DNA of 51,363 bases, taken from assembly GCA_943358395.1 (NCBI GenBank), contig CALRGY010000004.1, positions 1 through 51,363 of the forward strand. Reading direction: 5' to 3'. The DNA comes from Candidatus Uhrbacteria bacterium (GTDB taxonomy: Bacteria > Patescibacteriota > Patescibacteriia > UBA9934). The notes beneath the pieces were generated by a model. It was given only the letters and a program-made list of their open reading frames with translations, was not told the DNA's origin and ran no database searches. The translations under genes were made by a program, and so were the position numbers. This document shows, one piece after another, positions 1 through 7,985 of the stretch. Numbering within the stretch: the first letter of the stretch is position 1; every line of letters starts with the position of its first letter.

Positions 1-171
1 GCCATGACCGAGAAAATGAACAAAACGGACAAGAAGTTTGCGCCATATTTGGTGGCAAACTTACTCATTGGTGTGGAAAACGTCATTTCATGGCTAACCA
101 AAAAGAAAATCTGCAACCGAGTTGGTGGCAGACTTACTTATTACCCTATATATATTGTAAGTATTGATTAG
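1..171 (+). CDS. 3' end of an unidentified gene cut by the window edge
   Basis: An open frame runs from the first base to a TAG at 169-171, giving 56 residues rich in Lys and aromatics. It is too short for the ORF track. It could be the C-terminus of a real upstream gene, because the next promoter (TATACT at 178-183) begins right after its stop. I do not recognise the protein. Codon periodicity cannot be judged over so short a stretch, so this may be a chance open frame. Confidence 0.35.
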   Translation, partial: AMTEKMNKTDKKFAPYLVANLLIGVENVISWLTKKKICNRVGGRLTYYPIYIVSID

Positions 172-177
172 AAATGA

Positions 178-183
178 TATACT
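178..183 (+). promoter_or_regulatory. -10 box of the first TrmB-like gene
   Basis: TATACT lies 12 nt before the ATG at 196 and there is no Shine-Dalgarno sequence between them. Transcription would start about 6 nt before the start codon, so the message is almost leaderless. Confidence 0.5.
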
Positions 184-195
184 TTTGTTATATCT

Positions 196-933
196 ATGAA
201 CTCCCTCCACGAGAAACTTTTACAGTCTGGACTCTTGGAAAGCGAAACGGTGGTGTATTTATATCTTTTAGAACAGGGCGTTTCGTCTCCGCCGCAAGTA
301 GCAAAGGGCACAAAGATTGCACGTCCAAATGTATATGGAACATTACGAAATCTTAAAGAAAAGGGGCTTGTCGTTGAGCAAAAGAGTGGAAAAAGAAGCG
401 TGTATGTAGCAGCGGATCCGTCGGTTCTTGTACAAATGCTGGCAACGCGAGCAACGGCAATGGAACAAGTATTACCAGACCTGCGATCACTGTATGCCGC
501 ACAAACAAACAAGCCCGTCATCAAATATTACGAAGGCGCGGAACAAGTGAAAGAGATCTTTTATGAAATGCTTGAGGCTCGGAGTGTTTATGGCGTGGCC
601 TCAACGAAAAAGCTATACGACGCACTTGGCTGGGACTTTTTCAAAACATACATCGCAAAAATGAAGGATCGAGGAATCGTATTGCACGATATTCTAACCG
701 AAGACTCTCCTCAAACAAGCGCACAGACGCCAATCGAGCTCCTGAAAGGATTGTACGATGCCCGCGTTTTGCCGAAAGGTACAGAAAATCTCGCCGTCGA
801 CATTCTCGTGTGGGACGACAAGGTTGCGCTCATTTCCACAGAAAGCCCAATTTTCGGTACACTCATAAAGAACCAAGCAATTGCTGAGGTACTCAAAATT
901 ATGTTCAATCTTTCCTGGAAACAATTATCATAA
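196..933 (+). CDS. TrmB-like transcriptional regulator
   Basis: This 245-residue protein begins with a winged helix-turn-helix of the TrmB type (about residues 1-75): an LGLxxxEAxVYxxLL-like start, then a recognition helix around ARPNVYGTLRNLKEKGLV. The remaining ~170 residues match the layout of TrmB effector domains found in archaea and CPR bacteria, where the ligand is often a sugar but is unknown here. The start at 196 is preferred because TATACT ends 12 nt upstream. The gene is followed 4 nt later by endonuclease IV, so the two may be cotranscribed. A paralogue with the same architecture lies at 2794-3597. Confidence 0.75.
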   Translation: MNSLHEKLLQSGLLESETVVYLYLLEQGVSSPPQVAKGTKIARPNVYGTLRNLKEKGLVVEQKSGKRSVYVAADPSVLVQMLATRATAMEQVLPDLRSLYAAQTNKPVIKYYEGAEQVKEIFYEMLEARSVYGVASTKKLYDALGWDFFKTYIAKMKDRGIVLHDILTEDSPQTSAQTPIELLKGLYDARVLPKGTENLAVDILVWDDKVALISTESPIFGTLIKNQAIAEVLKIMFNLSWKQLS

Positions 934-937
934 TTCT

Positions 938-1795
938 ATGCGATTTGGAGCACACGTTTCGGCAGCGGGAGGACTTTGGAAGGCAGGACCGGCGGGGAAG
1001 GCGTTAGACTGTGAAGTGATTCAAATCTTTTCTCGTTCCCCGCAAATGTTCGCAGCGAAGCCGATTTCTGATGAGGATGCGACGAAGTTTAAGGAATCGA
1101 TGAAGGAAAATGATATTCGGGATGTGTACATTCACGCTCCGTATATCGTGAACCTCGCTTCAGCGAAGAATACGACACGATTCGGATCGGTGAAGATTCT
1201 TCGTGAGGAACTCGATCGAGGAACTCAGCTTGGCGCGAAAGCGATCATGTTTCACCCAGGGTCAGCAAAAGATGTTGGGCAAGAGGCCGGTGTTGAAGCT
1301 GTTATTAAGGGTCTCGATCGAATTATGGACGGCTACGAAGGTAGCTGTCAGCTCCTCATCGAAATCAGCGCAGGTGCCGGGGCAGTGCTTGGTGACGAAT
1401 TCGAAGAGATTGCGGCGTTCCTCGATGGCGCAAAGCGAGGCAAAGAAATCGGCGTGTGTTTTGATACGCAACACGCATTTGCATCAGGATACGATTTGCG
1501 AACAAAAGAGGATGTCGATCAAACATTTGCCGACTTCGACCGCATCATTGGCCTCGAAAAGCTTGTCGCGTCGCACTGTAATGATTCGAAAATTGAATTC
1601 GACGGCCACAAAGATCGCCACCAACACCTCGGTCACGGTTTCATCGGCGCCGACGCCTTCAAATACATCGTCGAGCACCCAAAACTCCAGCACATCGACC
1701 TCATCCTCGAAACGCCGTTTGATGGTGAGGAAGAAAAGGGAAGTCGCGAAGAAGACATTGCATTACTCAAGAAGTTTCGAAAAGGGATGAAATAG
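938..1795 (+). CDS. nfo: Endonuclease IV (AP endonuclease)
   Basis: This 285-residue protein cleaves DNA at abasic sites in base-excision repair. It has the AP-endonuclease family 2 TIM-barrel signatures with metal ligands: GAHVSAAGG at the N-terminus, HPGS near residue 107, a CFDTQHAFASGYD segment, SHCNDSK, the HLGHGFIG motif and a final LETP. The ORF track starts at 881, inside the preceding gene; the ATG at 938 gives MRFGAHVS, the normal start of the family. It follows the TrmB-like gene by only 4 nt. Length and motifs are complete. Confidence 0.95.
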   Translation: MRFGAHVSAAGGLWKAGPAGKALDCEVIQIFSRSPQMFAAKPISDEDATKFKESMKENDIRDVYIHAPYIVNLASAKNTTRFGSVKILREELDRGTQLGAKAIMFHPGSAKDVGQEAGVEAVIKGLDRIMDGYEGSCQLLIEISAGAGAVLGDEFEEIAAFLDGAKRGKEIGVCFDTQHAFASGYDLRTKEDVDQTFADFDRIIGLEKLVASHCNDSKIEFDGHKDRHQHLGHGFIGADAFKYIVEHPKLQHIDLILETPFDGEEEKGSREEDIALLKKFRKGMK

Positions 1796-1797
1796 AA

Positions 1798-1830
1798 AAC
1801 AGCCGCTCCTCCAGGGCGGCTGTTCGTTTT
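1798..1830 (+). terminator. Rho-independent terminator after nfo
   Basis: A 9-bp stem (AACAGCCGC with GCGGCTGTT) around a 9-nt loop is followed by CGTTTT. It immediately follows the nfo stop and separates it from the minus-strand gene pair. Confidence 0.7.
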
Positions 1831-1841
1831 GAATTTGAGTT

Positions 1842-2102
1842 TTATTTCCTCGTAGCGAAATTGATGCCAGCTTGGAACGCCTCACTGAGAATATTTTCCA
1901 TGAGAAATTCGAACCCATCCTCCTCCCGTATACCGATACGACACAAGCTCAACAACGCATCGCCGGCCGCCGTTTCCGGCACCTTCATCACATGAGCGAT
2001 CCGCATCAGGCCATCTCCAGCCTCCGCCTCCCATGTACGATACTCCTCGAGACTCTCGAACGAGTTAATGGTAGCCGCTCCGTTTTCTGCGAAAAAGATC
2101 AT
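1842..2102 (-). CDS. Conserved-looking small hypothetical protein
   Basis: This is an 86-residue, acidic, probably cytoplasmic protein with no signal peptide or membrane segment. I do not recognise the family. CGGAG lies 6 nt upstream of the ATG, a normal Shine-Dalgarno. The gene is 50 nt downstream of another unknown minus-strand gene with an equally good ribosome site, so the two probably form one operon. The real ribosome site and pairing argue that it is a genuine gene. Confidence 0.6.
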   Translation of the reverse strand: MIFFAENGAATINSFESLEEYRTWEAEAGDGLMRIAHVMKVPETAAGDALLSLCRIGIREEDGFEFLMENILSEAFQAGINFATRK

Positions 2103-2152
2103 GGTAGCTCCGAGTGTTGTTGTATTTTATTTTCTTCGGATAATGCGACGTA

Positions 2153-2644
2153 TTACCCGAGCATTCCCTTCAGCTGACCGCGAAACGCGACGACATCCGA
2201 TTCGAGCCCATAAACTTCACCGAACTGTCCATAGCAGAAGAAAAGTAGCTGGCTCTCTTCTGCTGACAAAAATCGACACAAGCGTTCCGGAACTTTCCCA
2301 ATAGTCCGACCAAGCTCACTACTGTGATCTCGAAAGTACGCATTGCCCCAACCCGCACACCCCGGCCGAACCCAGACAAGACCATTCCTATCAACCCACA
2401 GCTCCCACACCGCATTCAATTTTTTTGGAGGAGAGGTATAGCCGTCTCGAGTGAGCACAGAAACCTTGGTGTCGACGAGCTCGCAATTCTTTCTCGTTCG
2501 ATAGCGCCAGTTTTTTTCTCCATAACCCTCCCACCGAATGAACCGATCCTCTTCGACTTCAAACTCTTTTGGAAGAGCCGCATCGCGCCAAAGATCGCCG
2601 ATGATTTTTAAAGCTGAACCGCGAATCTGATTGAGATAGATCAT
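2153..2644 (-). CDS. Hypothetical protein, first gene of a minus-strand pair
   Basis: This is a 163-residue soluble protein, rich in Trp and aromatics in its middle part (WEGYGEKNWRYRTRKN, VWELWVDRNGLVWVRPG). I do not recognise the family. The ORF track extends to 2704, but the ATG at 2644 has AGGAG 7 nt upstream and should be the true start. It is followed after 50 nt by an 86-residue gene, likely cotranscribed. It is divergent from the second TrmB-like gene across an AT-rich 149-bp gap, so that regulator may act here; this is only an inference. Confidence 0.6.
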   Translation of the reverse strand: MIYLNQIRGSALKIIGDLWRDAALPKEFEVEEDRFIRWEGYGEKNWRYRTRKNCELVDTKVSVLTRDGYTSPPKKLNAVWELWVDRNGLVWVRPGCAGWGNAYFRDHSSELGRTIGKVPERLCRFLSAEESQLLFFCYGQFGEVYGLESDVVAFRGQLKGMLG

Positions 2645-2793
2645 GGTATATCTCCTGCTTGAGCTTTGAGTCGTTCGGAGGACTTCCGTCTCACATCCGA
2701 ACAAAATACTATATCATATATTTACATCTTTATCAATATTTTGCTATATATTCTATTCTCGTGTATACTTTGAATACACACACAAAGCACCCT

Positions 2794-3597
2794 ATGCCCG
2801 TCAATTCGAACAAAAACGAAAGCTCGGCGCTTTACATGGCGCTTCTGCAACTTGGGCTCACCGCTCAAGAGGCGGGACTTTATGTGCTTTCTTTAGAAAT
2901 TGGACCGCATCCGATTGGTCAGATGGCGGAAAAGCTTGGTGTTTCTCGGCCAAATATCTATAAACTCATCAAAAGTCTTGAGAATCTTGGCCTTGCGGCG
3001 CTACCAAAGGGAGGAAAGCTGAAGCGATTTAGCGTTGCGTCGCCAACTATCGTGAACGAGCTTCTCGACGCAAAGCAGAAAAAAGATCGAGAGCTCAAGC
3101 AGGAATTCTCATCGCTCCTTCCAGATTTACTCAGCAAATACCAACGTGGTGATTTACCGAGTCATGTTCGCGTGTATCAAGGCCGTGGGCAGTATCTTGG
3201 TGCGTTCTTTGGCATGTTAGACGAGGGAAAAGACGGACTCGACTTCTTTGGCTCCGTCGATGATTTCTTGAATCTCATCGCCATTGGAGATCAGGCGGAA
3301 TATCTCAAAGAACGAGTAAAACGAGGACTCACTTCAAGAACACTGACGCTTCCCGGAGAACACGCAAACCGAATCGCCGGCGAAGACAAAGAGAACATGC
3401 GTGAAACGCGAATTCTTACCGGATTCAATCCATTCAAGGCATCGTTTCATTTCTTCGCCGATAAAGTCATCTTCTGGCAGCCAGAAAATCTTCTCGCGAT
3501 TCGCATCGAAGACGACATTGTCGCAACAATGATGAAAAGCGTCTTTGAGATGCTCTGGCAAAACGCCGCACGAGCAACGACGAGTAATCTGAACTGA
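2794..3597 (+). CDS. TrmB-like transcriptional regulator, second copy
   Basis: This 267-residue protein has the same layout as the regulator at 196: an N-terminal winged helix (LGLTAQEAGLYVLSLE, then GVSRPNIYKLIKSLENLGL) and a C-terminal TrmB-like effector domain. The start at 2794 is chosen because it precedes the HTH by a normal distance and TATACT at 2764-2769 lies 24 nt upstream; the track start at 2659 is too long. It is divergent to the unknown pair at 1842-2644 and followed 8 nt later by a DUF167 gene. Confidence 0.75.
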   Translation: MPVNSNKNESSALYMALLQLGLTAQEAGLYVLSLEIGPHPIGQMAEKLGVSRPNIYKLIKSLENLGLAALPKGGKLKRFSVASPTIVNELLDAKQKKDRELKQEFSSLLPDLLSKYQRGDLPSHVRVYQGRGQYLGAFFGMLDEGKDGLDFFGSVDDFLNLIAIGDQAEYLKERVKRGLTSRTLTLPGEHANRIAGEDKENMRETRILTGFNPFKASFHFFADKVIFWQPENLLAIRIEDDIVATMMKSVFEMLWQNAARATTSNLN

Positions 3598-3605
3598 TTG
3601 CACAT

Positions 3606-3830
3606 ATGAAAATTTCACTCAGCGTTAAGCCAAACTCTCGGATATCCGCAATCGAAAAACTCGCTGATGGATCGCTTGCCGTCCATTTAAAATCCGCGCC
3701 AGTCGACGGAAAGGCAAACGAAGAGCTTATTCGCGTGCTTTCAAAGCATTTTCACGTTCCGCAACAATCAATCATTATCAGAAAAGGCGGCAGCGGAAAA
3801 AAGAAAGTAGTAGAAATATTGGGGAAATAG
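3606..3830 (+). CDS. DUF167/YggU family protein
   Basis: This 74-residue protein matches the whole DUF167 (UPF0235) family: an N-terminal VKPNSR strand, the signature APVDGKANEELI and a C-terminal IIRKGGSGKKKVVEI. Family members are small alpha/beta proteins of unknown function widespread in bacteria and archaea. It starts 8 nt after the TrmB-like stop, consistent with cotranscription. Confidence 0.85.
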   Translation: MKISLSVKPNSRISAIEKLADGSLAVHLKSAPVDGKANEELIRVLSKHFHVPQQSIIIRKGGSGKKKVVEILGK

Positions 3831-3883
3831 CGTTGTCCACACTGTTCGCTTGCGGTTCATTTTCATGCCGCTATACTTCGCAG

Positions 3884-3955
3884 TAAGAGGATCCTCTGCT
3901 GGCAATTCGCGGCAGAGGATCTGACTATTTCCAGAGCAATTGCTCTGGTTTTTTA
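3884..3955 (+). ncRNA. Candidate small structured RNA with its own promoter and terminator
   Basis: In the gap between convergent genes, TTGCGG (3850-3855), a 16-nt spacer and TATACT (3872-3877) form a plausible promoter. Downstream are a 10-bp stem (GATCCTCTGC at 3890-3899 with GCAGAGGATC at 3912-3921) and then a 9-bp terminator stem (CCAGAGCAATTGCTCTGG, 3931-3948) followed by TTTTTT. This arrangement encodes no ORF and predicts a transcript of about 70 nt. Alternatively the second hairpin simply terminates the DUF167 operon. Confidence 0.4.
3931..3954 (+). terminator. Rho-independent terminator
   Basis: A perfect 18-nt palindrome, CCAGAGCAATTGCTCTGG, is followed by six T residues on the plus strand. 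On the minus strand no T-run follows, so it works for the plus strand only. It ends the DUF167 operon and/or the candidate small RNA. Confidence 0.8.
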
Positions 3956-4201
3956 TGGAGTTTCAACACCACCTTTTGCCCACGGATGGCATCGAAGAAT
4001 CCGAAACGCGCCCCGCGCAACCCCGATAACCACGCCACGTTTGAGAATCGACTGGCGGCAATACTCAGAGCACGACGGATAAAAGGGACAAAAGCCAAAA
4101 GGATGCATTGCTCTCATAGGGCCGTGATCAAACGAAAGCGTTCGCTGATAGAGCACAATCGGCGCCGTGACGATTGTACGAAACATCAGTCGTGCGGTCA
4201 T
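3953..4201 (-). CDS. yidD: Membrane protein insertion efficiency factor YidD
   Basis: This 82-residue protein carries the YidD family signature: an amphipathic N-terminus, FGFCPFYPSCSEYCRQSI and a C-terminal RILRCHPWAKGG. Family members sit at the inner face of the membrane and help YidC-dependent insertion. Its start overlaps the end of rnpA by 4 nt (ATGA), the classical rpmH-rnpA-yidD order. No yidC follows in this window, because transcription converges on the DUF167 operon. Confidence 0.93.
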   Translation of the reverse strand: MTARLMFRTIVTAPIVLYQRTLSFDHGPMRAMHPFGFCPFYPSCSEYCRQSILKRGVVIGVARGAFRILRCHPWAKGGVETP

Positions 4202-4536
4202 AAAAGCTTTGCGCGATGCATGGTGCTACGAAGCTTTGCGGCTTTTTGATGATAATCGAGCCCAAGCGCAGGCTTTGCTGTCAGGAGAATAACATCGAAT
4301 CCTGAGGTAATCTCTTTCATCATCGAGCGCACAATCTCGCGATATTGCCGACGAATGCGATTACGATCAACCGCTTTTTTACTCACCTTGGTTCCAACAA
4401 CAACAGCAAATCGGGAATACTCCAAGCTATTTTTTACCGTTTTCACCCCACATGCCGAATCAAAAGCGCCTGCCCTCGATTTTAAAACACGGGCAATATC
4501 TTTTTCGTGACGCAGTCGAAAATCTTTTGCGAGCAT
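4198..4536 (-). CDS. rnpA: Ribonuclease P protein component
   Basis: This 112-residue basic protein assists the RNase P RNA in maturing tRNA 5' ends. The RNR-type motif is visible as KKAVDRNRIRRQYREIVR around residues 53-70, and the N-terminal LRHEKDI is typical. It lies between rpmH and yidD with a 4-nt overlap to the latter. A hairpin followed by T residues separates it from rpmH and may lower its expression relative to L34. Confidence 0.93.
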   Translation of the reverse strand: MLAKDFRLRHEKDIARVLKSRAGAFDSACGVKTVKNSLEYSRFAVVVGTKVSKKAVDRNRIRRQYREIVRSMMKEITSGFDVILLTAKPALGLDYHQKAAKLRSTMHRAKLL

Positions 4537-4556
4537 AGGAATAGGGAAATGATACC

Positions 4557-4578
4557 AAAAACCGGCTCTGGGAGCCGG
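4557..4578 (-). terminator. Attenuator-like hairpin between rpmH and rnpA
   Basis: Read on the minus strand, CCGGCTC-CCA-GAGCCGG is followed by TTTTTGG about 20 nt before the rnpA start. A short stem and an interrupted T-run suggest partial termination, so that far more L34 than RnpA is made. Confidence 0.55.
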
Positions 4579-4593
4579 ATTTTGTTTCTGCCT

Positions 4594-4746
4594 TTAACGG
4601 GGGCGGGCAGTGACGGTGAGGCGCTTTCTTCCCTTGGCGCGGCGTCGTTTTAAAACGATCTTTCCGTCCTTGGACTTCATTCGCTTCCGAAATCCGTGCA
4701 CTTTCGCGCGCTGCCGCTTTTTCGGCTGATACGTTCGCTTAGGCAT
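4594..4746 (-). CDS. rpmH: Large ribosomal subunit protein bL34
   Basis: This 50-residue, extremely basic protein is too short for the ORF track. It begins [19 protein letters not shown] and continues with RKRMKSKDG and [12 protein letters not shown], the bL34 pattern (usually 44-50 residues). It is placed next to dnaA as in most bacteria. A TGG-TATAAT extended -10 on the minus strand (about 4770-4780) provides a promoter. Confidence 0.95.
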   Translation of the reverse strand: MPKRTYQPKKRQRAKVHGFRKRMKSKDGKIVLKRRRAKGRKRLTVTARPR

Positions 4747-4786
4747 AAGTGGGCAAACTTTACGCCCTCAATTATACCATGTCAAT

Positions 4787-4913
4787 CCGGGAATTCCCCA
4801 TTTGGTCTCTTTTCGGCTTGCTGCGTCGGAAATTCGTTCAACGTACCGTGAAGTACGTCTCGCGAACTTTCCTCCTTGCGCACCGAAAATAGCCACAAAT
4901 GGAAAATTCCCGC
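4787..4913. repeat. Long imperfect palindrome, copy 1 of 3
   Basis: About 127 nt fold into one long hairpin: outer arms GGGAATTCCCCATTTGG and CCAAATGGAAAATTCCC, a middle part sharing TTTTCGG, and a centre CGTACCGTGAAGTACG. Its reverse complement is nearly identical to copy 3 (20103-20226) over about 95 nt, with only a few substitutions, while the outer arms are unrelated in sequence. It lies between the rpmH promoter and the DnaA boxes and contains no gene. Confidence 0.8.
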
Positions 4914-4929
4914 AATTCTCGTTTTCTCC

Positions 4930-5043
4930 TCATATGCGATCAAAAATCCCCTTCATCTCCTCGGATGACCACAATACATTTCCATTCGCCGTCCACAGTG
5001 GGTCGTAAAAGTATTTTTTTCGAGTTTCTTTGAAAATGTGCAT
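4930..5043 (-). CDS. Possible 37-residue small protein in the dnaA-rpmH gap
   Basis: The frame begins at an ATG (5041-5043) that overlaps a DnaA box and ends at TGA (4930-4932). The predicted peptide has an ordinary mixed composition (KKYFYDPLWTANGNV in the middle). There is no clear ribosome site, and it would be transcribed into the copy-1 palindrome. It may equally be a chance frame or a gene remnant. Confidence 0.25.
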   Translation of the reverse strand: MHIFKETRKKYFYDPLWTANGNVLWSSEEMKGIFDRI

Positions 5044-5134
5044 AACATAGCCCACTTATCCCCGATTATTGGGTGGTTATCCACACTTTCATCCACTTTC
5101 TAGATTTTTTGGAGACTTTCGTTGCTGTGGATAA
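5037..5134. promoter_or_regulatory. DnaA-box cluster upstream of dnaA, candidate oriC element
   Basis: Three perfect TTATNCACA boxes are present: 5037-5045 (minus), 5077-5085 (plus) and 5126-5134 (minus). A weaker TTATCCCCG is at 5056-5064. The last box lies just upstream of a TATGAT -10 (5140-5145) 9 nt before the dnaA ATG, so DnaA binding would cover its own promoter. With the cluster after dnaA this marks the likely origin region. Confidence 0.7.
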
Positions 5135-5154
5135 TTGGCTATGATGCCAAAACT

Positions 5155-6543
5155 ATGAACACTCACGAGCTTTGGGAGGCGGTTTTAGGGGAAATGGAGC
5201 TCAAAGTCAGCAAAGCACACTTTACGACATGGTTTCGAAAGACATTTGTATGTGACTATCGCAACGGCGAAATTGTCATCGGCGTGCCCAACACCATCAC
5301 ACAACAGTGGATCAGCAAGAAGCATCATCGAGATATCCTCGAAACCGTGCAGGGAATCACCAACCAAGCGGTTCGAAGCCTGACATATCGCGTCGCAACA
5401 CGCACCGAAGCACCACAACCCCTCATGCTCGAAGAGAAAAAGCCTGCCCCCACAAAAGAAAACGGGGAGGATTACGGCTTTGTTGCCACAGGAAGCGTAG
5501 AGACTGGAGGCACCGGCACCATTACCGTAAACCCTCAATACACCTTTCAAACATTCGTTGTTGGCAAGCAGAATGAGCTTGCGCACGCTGCCGCACAGGC
5601 TGTTGCAGCGCAACCAGGCGGGGCATACAACCCCCTTTTCATCTACGGGGGCGTTGGGCTAGGCAAAACCCATCTTCTCCATGCTATCGCAAACGAGATG
5701 CGACGAAGAAATGGCAATGTCCGTATTCTCTATGTGACATGCGAACGCTTTACTAATGATTTTATTAACGCGATTCGTTCCGGAAAAGGCAAAGAATTTA
5801 AAGATCGCTACCGCAACGTTGATCTTCTTCTTATTGACGACATTCAATTTATCACCGGAAAAGAAGGAACACAGGAAGAGTTTTTTCACACATTTAACGC
5901 GCTTCACCAAGAACAACGGCAGATCGTCATTTCTTCCGATCGTCCACCAAAATCCATCAGCAGCCTAGAAAAGCGGCTGCAATCCAGACTCGAGTGGGGA
6001 ATGCTTGTAGACGTTGGCATGCCAGACCTCGAAACCCGTATCGCGATTCTTCAGCGCAAATGTATTGAAAAGTCTTTTTCTCTTGATCGGGAAATTCTCC
6101 ACTACATTGCATCGAATATCTATTCCAACATTCGCGAACTCGAGGGTGCGCTGAATAAAATCATCGCTATTCACCAGTTCCGAAACATTGCTCCCACATT
6201 GGAAACCGTGAAGCCCATCATTACCAGCTTTGAATCGGAAAACGTACGCAAAACCGTTACGCCCCGGCAGCTCATTTCTGTTGTTTCCGAGTATTTCGAC
6301 ATCACCATCGAGGATATTCTCGGAAAGTCACGCGAAAAAAAGCTCGCCTTCCCGCGCCAAATCATCATGTATTTGATGCGTGAGGAAATGAAAACCTCGT
6401 ATCCCGCAATTGGCGATGAGCTTGGCGGACGCGATCACACCACCGCTATGCACGCATACGGAAAAATATCCGGGCTCGTTAAAACCGACGAAAAGTTACA
6501 AAAAGATCTTGAGCTCATTAAGCAGAAGCTTTACACGGGATAA
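5155..6543 (+). CDS. dnaA: Chromosomal replication initiator DnaA
   Basis: This 462-residue protein binds DnaA boxes and opens the origin. Domain I is at the N-terminus (LWEAVLGEMELKVSKAHFTTWF). The AAA+ core has Walker A GGVGLGKTH and Walker B LLLIDDIQF, and domain IV ends with the DNA-binding signature GGRDHTTAMHAYGKI. The ATG at 5155 is preferred over the track start at 5122: TATGAT lies 9 nt upstream and the protein then starts like other DnaAs. No Shine-Dalgarno is seen. Dominant neighbours are rpmH upstream (divergent) and dnaN downstream. Confidence 0.97.
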   Translation: MNTHELWEAVLGEMELKVSKAHFTTWFRKTFVCDYRNGEIVIGVPNTITQQWISKKHHRDILETVQGITNQAVRSLTYRVATRTEAPQPLMLEEKKPAPTKENGEDYGFVATGSVETGGTGTITVNPQYTFQTFVVGKQNELAHAAAQAVAAQPGGAYNPLFIYGGVGLGKTHLLHAIANEMRRRNGNVRILYVTCERFTNDFINAIRSGKGKEFKDRYRNVDLLLIDDIQFITGKEGTQEEFFHTFNALHQEQRQIVISSDRPPKSISSLEKRLQSRLEWGMLVDVGMPDLETRIAILQRKCIEKSFSLDREILHYIASNIYSNIRELEGALNKIIAIHQFRNIAPTLETVKPIITSFESENVRKTVTPRQLISVVSEYFDITIEDILGKSREKKLAFPRQIIMYLMREEMKTSYPAIGDELGGRDHTTAMHAYGKISGLVKTDEKLQKDLELIKQKLYTG

Positions 6544-6831
6544 CGTGTGGAACATATGTGACTTCCCTGTGATCTGTGTACGAACTGTGCAGAAGCCCGT
6601 GGATACCCACATGGAATTCCCTGGGGAAACAGGTAGGATAACAAGGGGACGAAATATGGTTCTTCCCGCCAAGGCTAACCTTTCCACACACTTCACACAT
6701 CGCCCGTCACGATCTACCCACCGTCACTTTCTCACGAATCATCTGCTCTATAAGAGCTTCCGACGTTATCCACTTCATTCACACCCCTTACTGTTACTAC
6801 TGGTTCTTAAAGAGATATTAATTTCCTGATT
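6544..6831. other. dnaA-dnaN intergenic region with DnaA-box-like sites
   Basis: The 288-bp gap contains no credible gene. It has one near-perfect DnaA box, TTATCCACT at 6766-6774, and several weaker ones on both strands with two mismatches (around 6546, 6599 and 6681). With the cluster upstream of dnaA it could form a bipartite origin. I see no clear AT-rich unwinding element by eye. Confidence 0.5.
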
Positions 6832-7965
6832 GTGAAGCTCTCCTGTACGCGAGAAAATTTATACCAAGGTTTGTCCATCACCGGGCACATCAGCGGAAAG
6901 AATGCGAACCTCCCCATTTTAAGTAACGTCTTACTTCGTGCAGACATCGGCGGAATGAAGCTTACTGCAACAAATTTAGAATTGACGATTACCTGCACCA
7001 TTCGCGGCAAAGTCGATCAGCCCGGTGAATACACGCTTCCATCAAAGCTCTTCTCCGATTACGTCGCTCTGTTGCCAAATGAACGCGTTGATCTTGATTT
7101 GCTCGATCACGCCGTTTCTATCGTCTGTGAAAAAACAAAAACAAAAATGAATGGGTTGCCGGCAAATGAATTTCCGCTCATTCCGCCGGTGACTGGAGGC
7201 GTTCATTTCTCGGTTCCTGCGATAGCGTTGGACGCCGCACTCGGGCAAACGCTTTTTGCAGTAGCGACGAATGAGGCGCGTCAGGCGTTGACAGGAGTGT
7301 TTATGCACTTTGACGGCTTAAATAAGCAGCTCGTTCTTGCGGCGACGGATAGTTATCGTTTAGGCGAAAAGACGATTGCTCTTGCCGAGGGTGCAGAAGG
7401 CGAGCGAAAGGCTATTGTGCCATCGCGAACACTCGGTGAGCTGCGAAGAATTTTGAGCGTGCTTCGCGACAGTGTGGACACTCCAGAAAATATCGACATT
7501 GAACTGACGGAGAGTCAGATTGTGTTCCGGTACGGCACCGTGGAGCTGTCATCCCGAACGGTGGAAGGGGTGTATCCTGATTATCGACAGATTATCCCCA
7601 AAACAGCATCAACAGAAATTACTATCGATAAAACGGCATTTTCTCAGGCCATTCGGAGAACCAGTCTGTTTTCGAAGGTCGGATTGTTTGATGTGCGGCT
7701 TGAGGCAAACCCCGCCGAAAAAACCGTTACCCTTTCTGCGGCAGATGTTGGCAGGGGTGAGAATACGGTAACGATCGAGGGCGAAATGACAGGAGCGGTG
7801 AATGCGGCGGTGCTGAACTTCCGTTATCTCCTCGACGGCGTCAACGCAATGACGTCCGAAAAGATTGTCCTTAAATTTATCGACGCCATGCAGCCGTGTG
7901 TTGTAACTCCTCACAATCTTCCGGAAGAAAAGTATCTCTACATCGTCATGCCAATCCGGCAGTAG
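6832..7965 (+). CDS. dnaN: DNA polymerase III beta subunit (sliding clamp)
   Basis: This 377-residue protein forms the ring that tethers DNA polymerase III. The three clamp domains are recognisable, with the N-terminal LSITGHISGKNANLPILSNVL, a middle-domain ATDSYRLGEKTI and the C-terminal end YLYIVMPIRQ matching the usual MPMRL-type terminus. Translation starts at GTG (6832); no earlier in-frame ATG gives a better N-terminus. It follows dnaA across the putative origin and ends before a strong terminator. Confidence 0.96.
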   Translation: MKLSCTRENLYQGLSITGHISGKNANLPILSNVLLRADIGGMKLTATNLELTITCTIRGKVDQPGEYTLPSKLFSDYVALLPNERVDLDLLDHAVSIVCEKTKTKMNGLPANEFPLIPPVTGGVHFSVPAIALDAALGQTLFAVATNEARQALTGVFMHFDGLNKQLVLAATDSYRLGEKTIALAEGAEGERKAIVPSRTLGELRRILSVLRDSVDTPENIDIELTESQIVFRYGTVELSSRTVEGVYPDYRQIIPKTASTEITIDKTAFSQAIRRTSLFSKVGLFDVRLEANPAEKTVTLSAADVGRGENTVTIEGEMTGAVNAAVLNFRYLLDGVNAMTSEKIVLKFIDAMQPCVVTPHNLPEEKYLYIVMPIRQ

Positions 7966-7985
7966 GTGAATCTCGAGAACACAAA

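Noticed and set aside
1203-1790. 195-residue plus-strand ORF inside endonuclease IV
   Set aside because: It is in another frame of a confidently identified gene and has a Ser/Arg/Lys-rich shadow-type composition.
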